8,175 nt of DNA from an uncultured Eubacteriales bacterium (GTDB lineage Bacteria > Bacillota > Clostridia > Oscillospirales > CAG-382). The translations under genes and the position numbers were made by a program. Location of the stretch: assembly GCA_900550505.1 (NCBI GenBank), contig URSI01000043.1, forward strand, positions 1 to 8,175, written 5' to 3'. Shown one piece after another: positions 7,609 to 8,175 of this stretch. Numbering within the stretch: the first letter of the stretch is position 1; each line of letters opens with the position of its first letter. Below the pieces are notes generated by a model. The model was not told where the DNA came from and ran no database searches. It worked only from the letters and a program-made list of their open reading frames with translations.

Positions 7609-7614
7609 ACCTCC
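7609..7614 (-). promoter_or_regulatory. Shine-Dalgarno site of alaS
   Basis: GGAGGT on the minus strand, 7 bases before the alaS ATG. It is close to the ideal anti-16S complement, so alaS should be well translated. The remaining bases of the 38-base gap show no terminator hairpin and no convincing -35/-10 pair. Confidence 0.75.
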
Positions 7615-7639
7615 GTTTATTGATGCTTTCTTCTTGCTG

Positions 7640-8080
7640 TTATCGGATCTGTGCCGAAAAACCGATGAGCTGATAGCTGGGATCGATGGAGAACTGATAG
7701 ACCACTTTTTTCTTCTCGTGCTTGCAATAGAGCACGGCCACAGCGTATTCCCCGTCAAAGTTCTCGTTCTCGCCGCCCACCACGGTGGAGTCGGTGAGCT
7801 TGACATAGGCCCCGGCGCCCGCTACCTGCTCCATGGCCTGGGTGATGGTGTCCGCCGTGACGCCGTATTCCTCCCGCACGTCCTGGCGGAACTGCTCGGC
7901 CACCTGGGTATAGTCCCCATCGGCCAGCAGGGCCAGGACCTCCTCCGCCTTGGTCTGGACGGTCTCCTTGTCCATGCCCTCGGGCAGGGGCTTCCCCTTG
8001 CAGCCGGCCAGCAAAAACAGGCTCAGCACCACCGTGACGGCCAGGGCCAGGGCCCCGACCCGCTTTCTCCATTGTCTCAT
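7640..8080 (-). CDS. Predicted lipoprotein, DUF3887-like
   Basis: This 146-residue protein is probably exported and lipid-anchored on the outer face of the membrane. Residues 1-27 form a type II signal peptide: positive MRQWRKR, a hydrophobic core at about 9-25, and the lipobox LAGC with C27 as the modified cysteine. The mature part (about 38-146) has the look of DUF3887: a helix ending in ADGDYTQVAEQF, then a segment with TADTITQAMEQVAGAGAYV, then strands ending in YQFSIDPSYQLIGFSAQIR. Family function is unknown. I chose ATG 8080 because GGGGGGTGA lies 7 bases upstream; longer starts at 8098 and 8149 would destroy the signal peptide N-terminus or run into the terminator. Codon use is unlike the neighbouring genes (Ile 4 of 4 ATC, Leu mostly CTG), though the last 20 or so codons are less G+C rich. 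It may be foreign DNA or an assembly join. Confidence 0.78.
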   Translation of the reverse strand: MRQWRKRVGALALAVTVVLSLFLLAGCKGKPLPEGMDKETVQTKAEEVLALLADGDYTQVAEQFRQDVREEYGVTADTITQAMEQVAGAGAYVKLTDSTVVGGENENFDGEYAVAVLYCKHEKKKVVYQFSIDPSYQLIGFSAQIR

Positions 8081-8087
8081 GCCTCGT

Positions 8088-8096
8088 TCACCCCCC
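8088..8096 (-). promoter_or_regulatory. Ribosome binding site of the lipoprotein gene
   Basis: GGGGGGTGA on the minus strand, 7 bases before ATG 8080. It resembles the GGAGGTGA consensus with one change. It selects ATG 8080 over the in-frame ATG at 8098, which lies partly upstream of the site. The bases between it and the terminator (8097-8129) show no promoter I would defend. Confidence 0.55.
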
Positions 8097-8129
8097 ATCG
8101 GGCAAAGCCGCGCCAGCTTTTCCGCAACG

Positions 8130-8162
8130 AAAAAACCGCCCCTGACCAAATGTCAGGGGCGG
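8130..8162 (-). terminator. Rho-independent terminator of the gene upstream of the window
   Basis: A perfect 11-base-pair stem (CCGCCCCTGAC at 8136-8146 with GTCAGGGGCGG at 8152-8162) encloses a 5-base loop. Read on the minus strand, the stem is followed directly by six T residues (8135-8130), the classic intrinsic terminator. On the plus strand the stem is followed by AAAAATTCC, so it should act in one direction only. It ends a transcript that starts beyond the right edge, which means the lipoprotein gene 50 bases downstream needs its own promoter or read-through. Confidence 0.9.
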
Positions 8163-8175
8163 AAAAATTCCACGG

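Noticed and set aside
7643..7668. Inverted repeat ATCGG...CCGAT at the lipoprotein stop codon
   Set aside because: It has five pairs with a loop of about 15 bases and no following T-run; this is expected by chance.
6936..7673. Plus-strand open frame of 245 codons over the alaS start
   Set aside because: It is antisense to the catalytic core of alaS and runs across its start and the intergenic gap; no motif supports it.
7755..8072. Minus-strand frame of 105 codons rich in Gly, Pro and Arg within the lipoprotein gene
   Set aside because: It is a typical frame-shifted shadow of G+C-rich coding DNA. The other frame has a signal peptide, lipobox and ribosome binding site.
7640..8149. Longer start for the lipoprotein at 8149 or 8098
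   Set aside because: A start at 8149 lies inside the terminator stem-loop, and both add residues ahead of a complete signal peptide. The GGGGGGTGA site fits ATG 8080.
1..8175. Search for a novel defence, CRISPR, retron, toxin-antitoxin or mobile system
   Set aside because: No direct-repeat array, reverse transcriptase, nuclease-methylase pair, transposase or integrase appears in any coding frame. The genes belong to known housekeeping families.

Overview
The window looks like a housekeeping stretch of a Gram-positive genome, probably class Clostridia (Firmicutes/Bacillota) and perhaps a gut Oscillospiraceae-type organism. The signs are strong GGAGG/AAAGGAG-type ribosome binding sites, an RNase M5-like Toprim/DUF4093 protein, an MtaB-type methylthiotransferase, a Firmicutes-style AlaRS and a DUF3887-type lipoprotein. 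The species cannot be named from the sequence alone. All eight genes are on the minus strand, so transcription runs from the right end of the window to the left.

Right end (about 7640-8175): an intrinsic terminator (8130-8162) closes a transcript that begins outside the window. It is followed by a small predicted lipoprotein gene (7640-8080). This block is richer in G+C than the rest (65-68% in several hand-counted 60-base lines, against 50-58% in sampled lines of the other genes). It also uses different codons: Ile is ATC only and Leu is mostly CTG. It is either acquired DNA or, if this is a metagenome contig, a possible assembly join.

Main block (1-7601): seven tightly packed genes in the order alaS (alanyl-tRNA synthetase), a HIT-family nucleotide hydrolase, an adenine-PRTase-like phosphoribosyltransferase, holA (DNA polymerase III delta), an RNase M5-like Toprim protein, mtaB (tRNA t6A37 methylthiotransferase) and an MFS transporter cut by the left edge. 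Neighbours overlap by 4, 14 or 8 bases or are 3 to 14 bases apart, which suggests one operon with translational coupling. Most of the products serve tRNA charging and modification, nucleotide recycling, probable rRNA processing and replication: growth-linked functions that would be made together.

I found no RNA genes, CRISPR array, insertion sequence, attachment site or origin. Nothing in the window amounts to a previously undescribed system. The points that most merit a second look are the composition break next to alaS, the gene order of the operon, and the RNase M5-like protein whose substrate is uncertain. There is no stretch over 300 bases without a gene.
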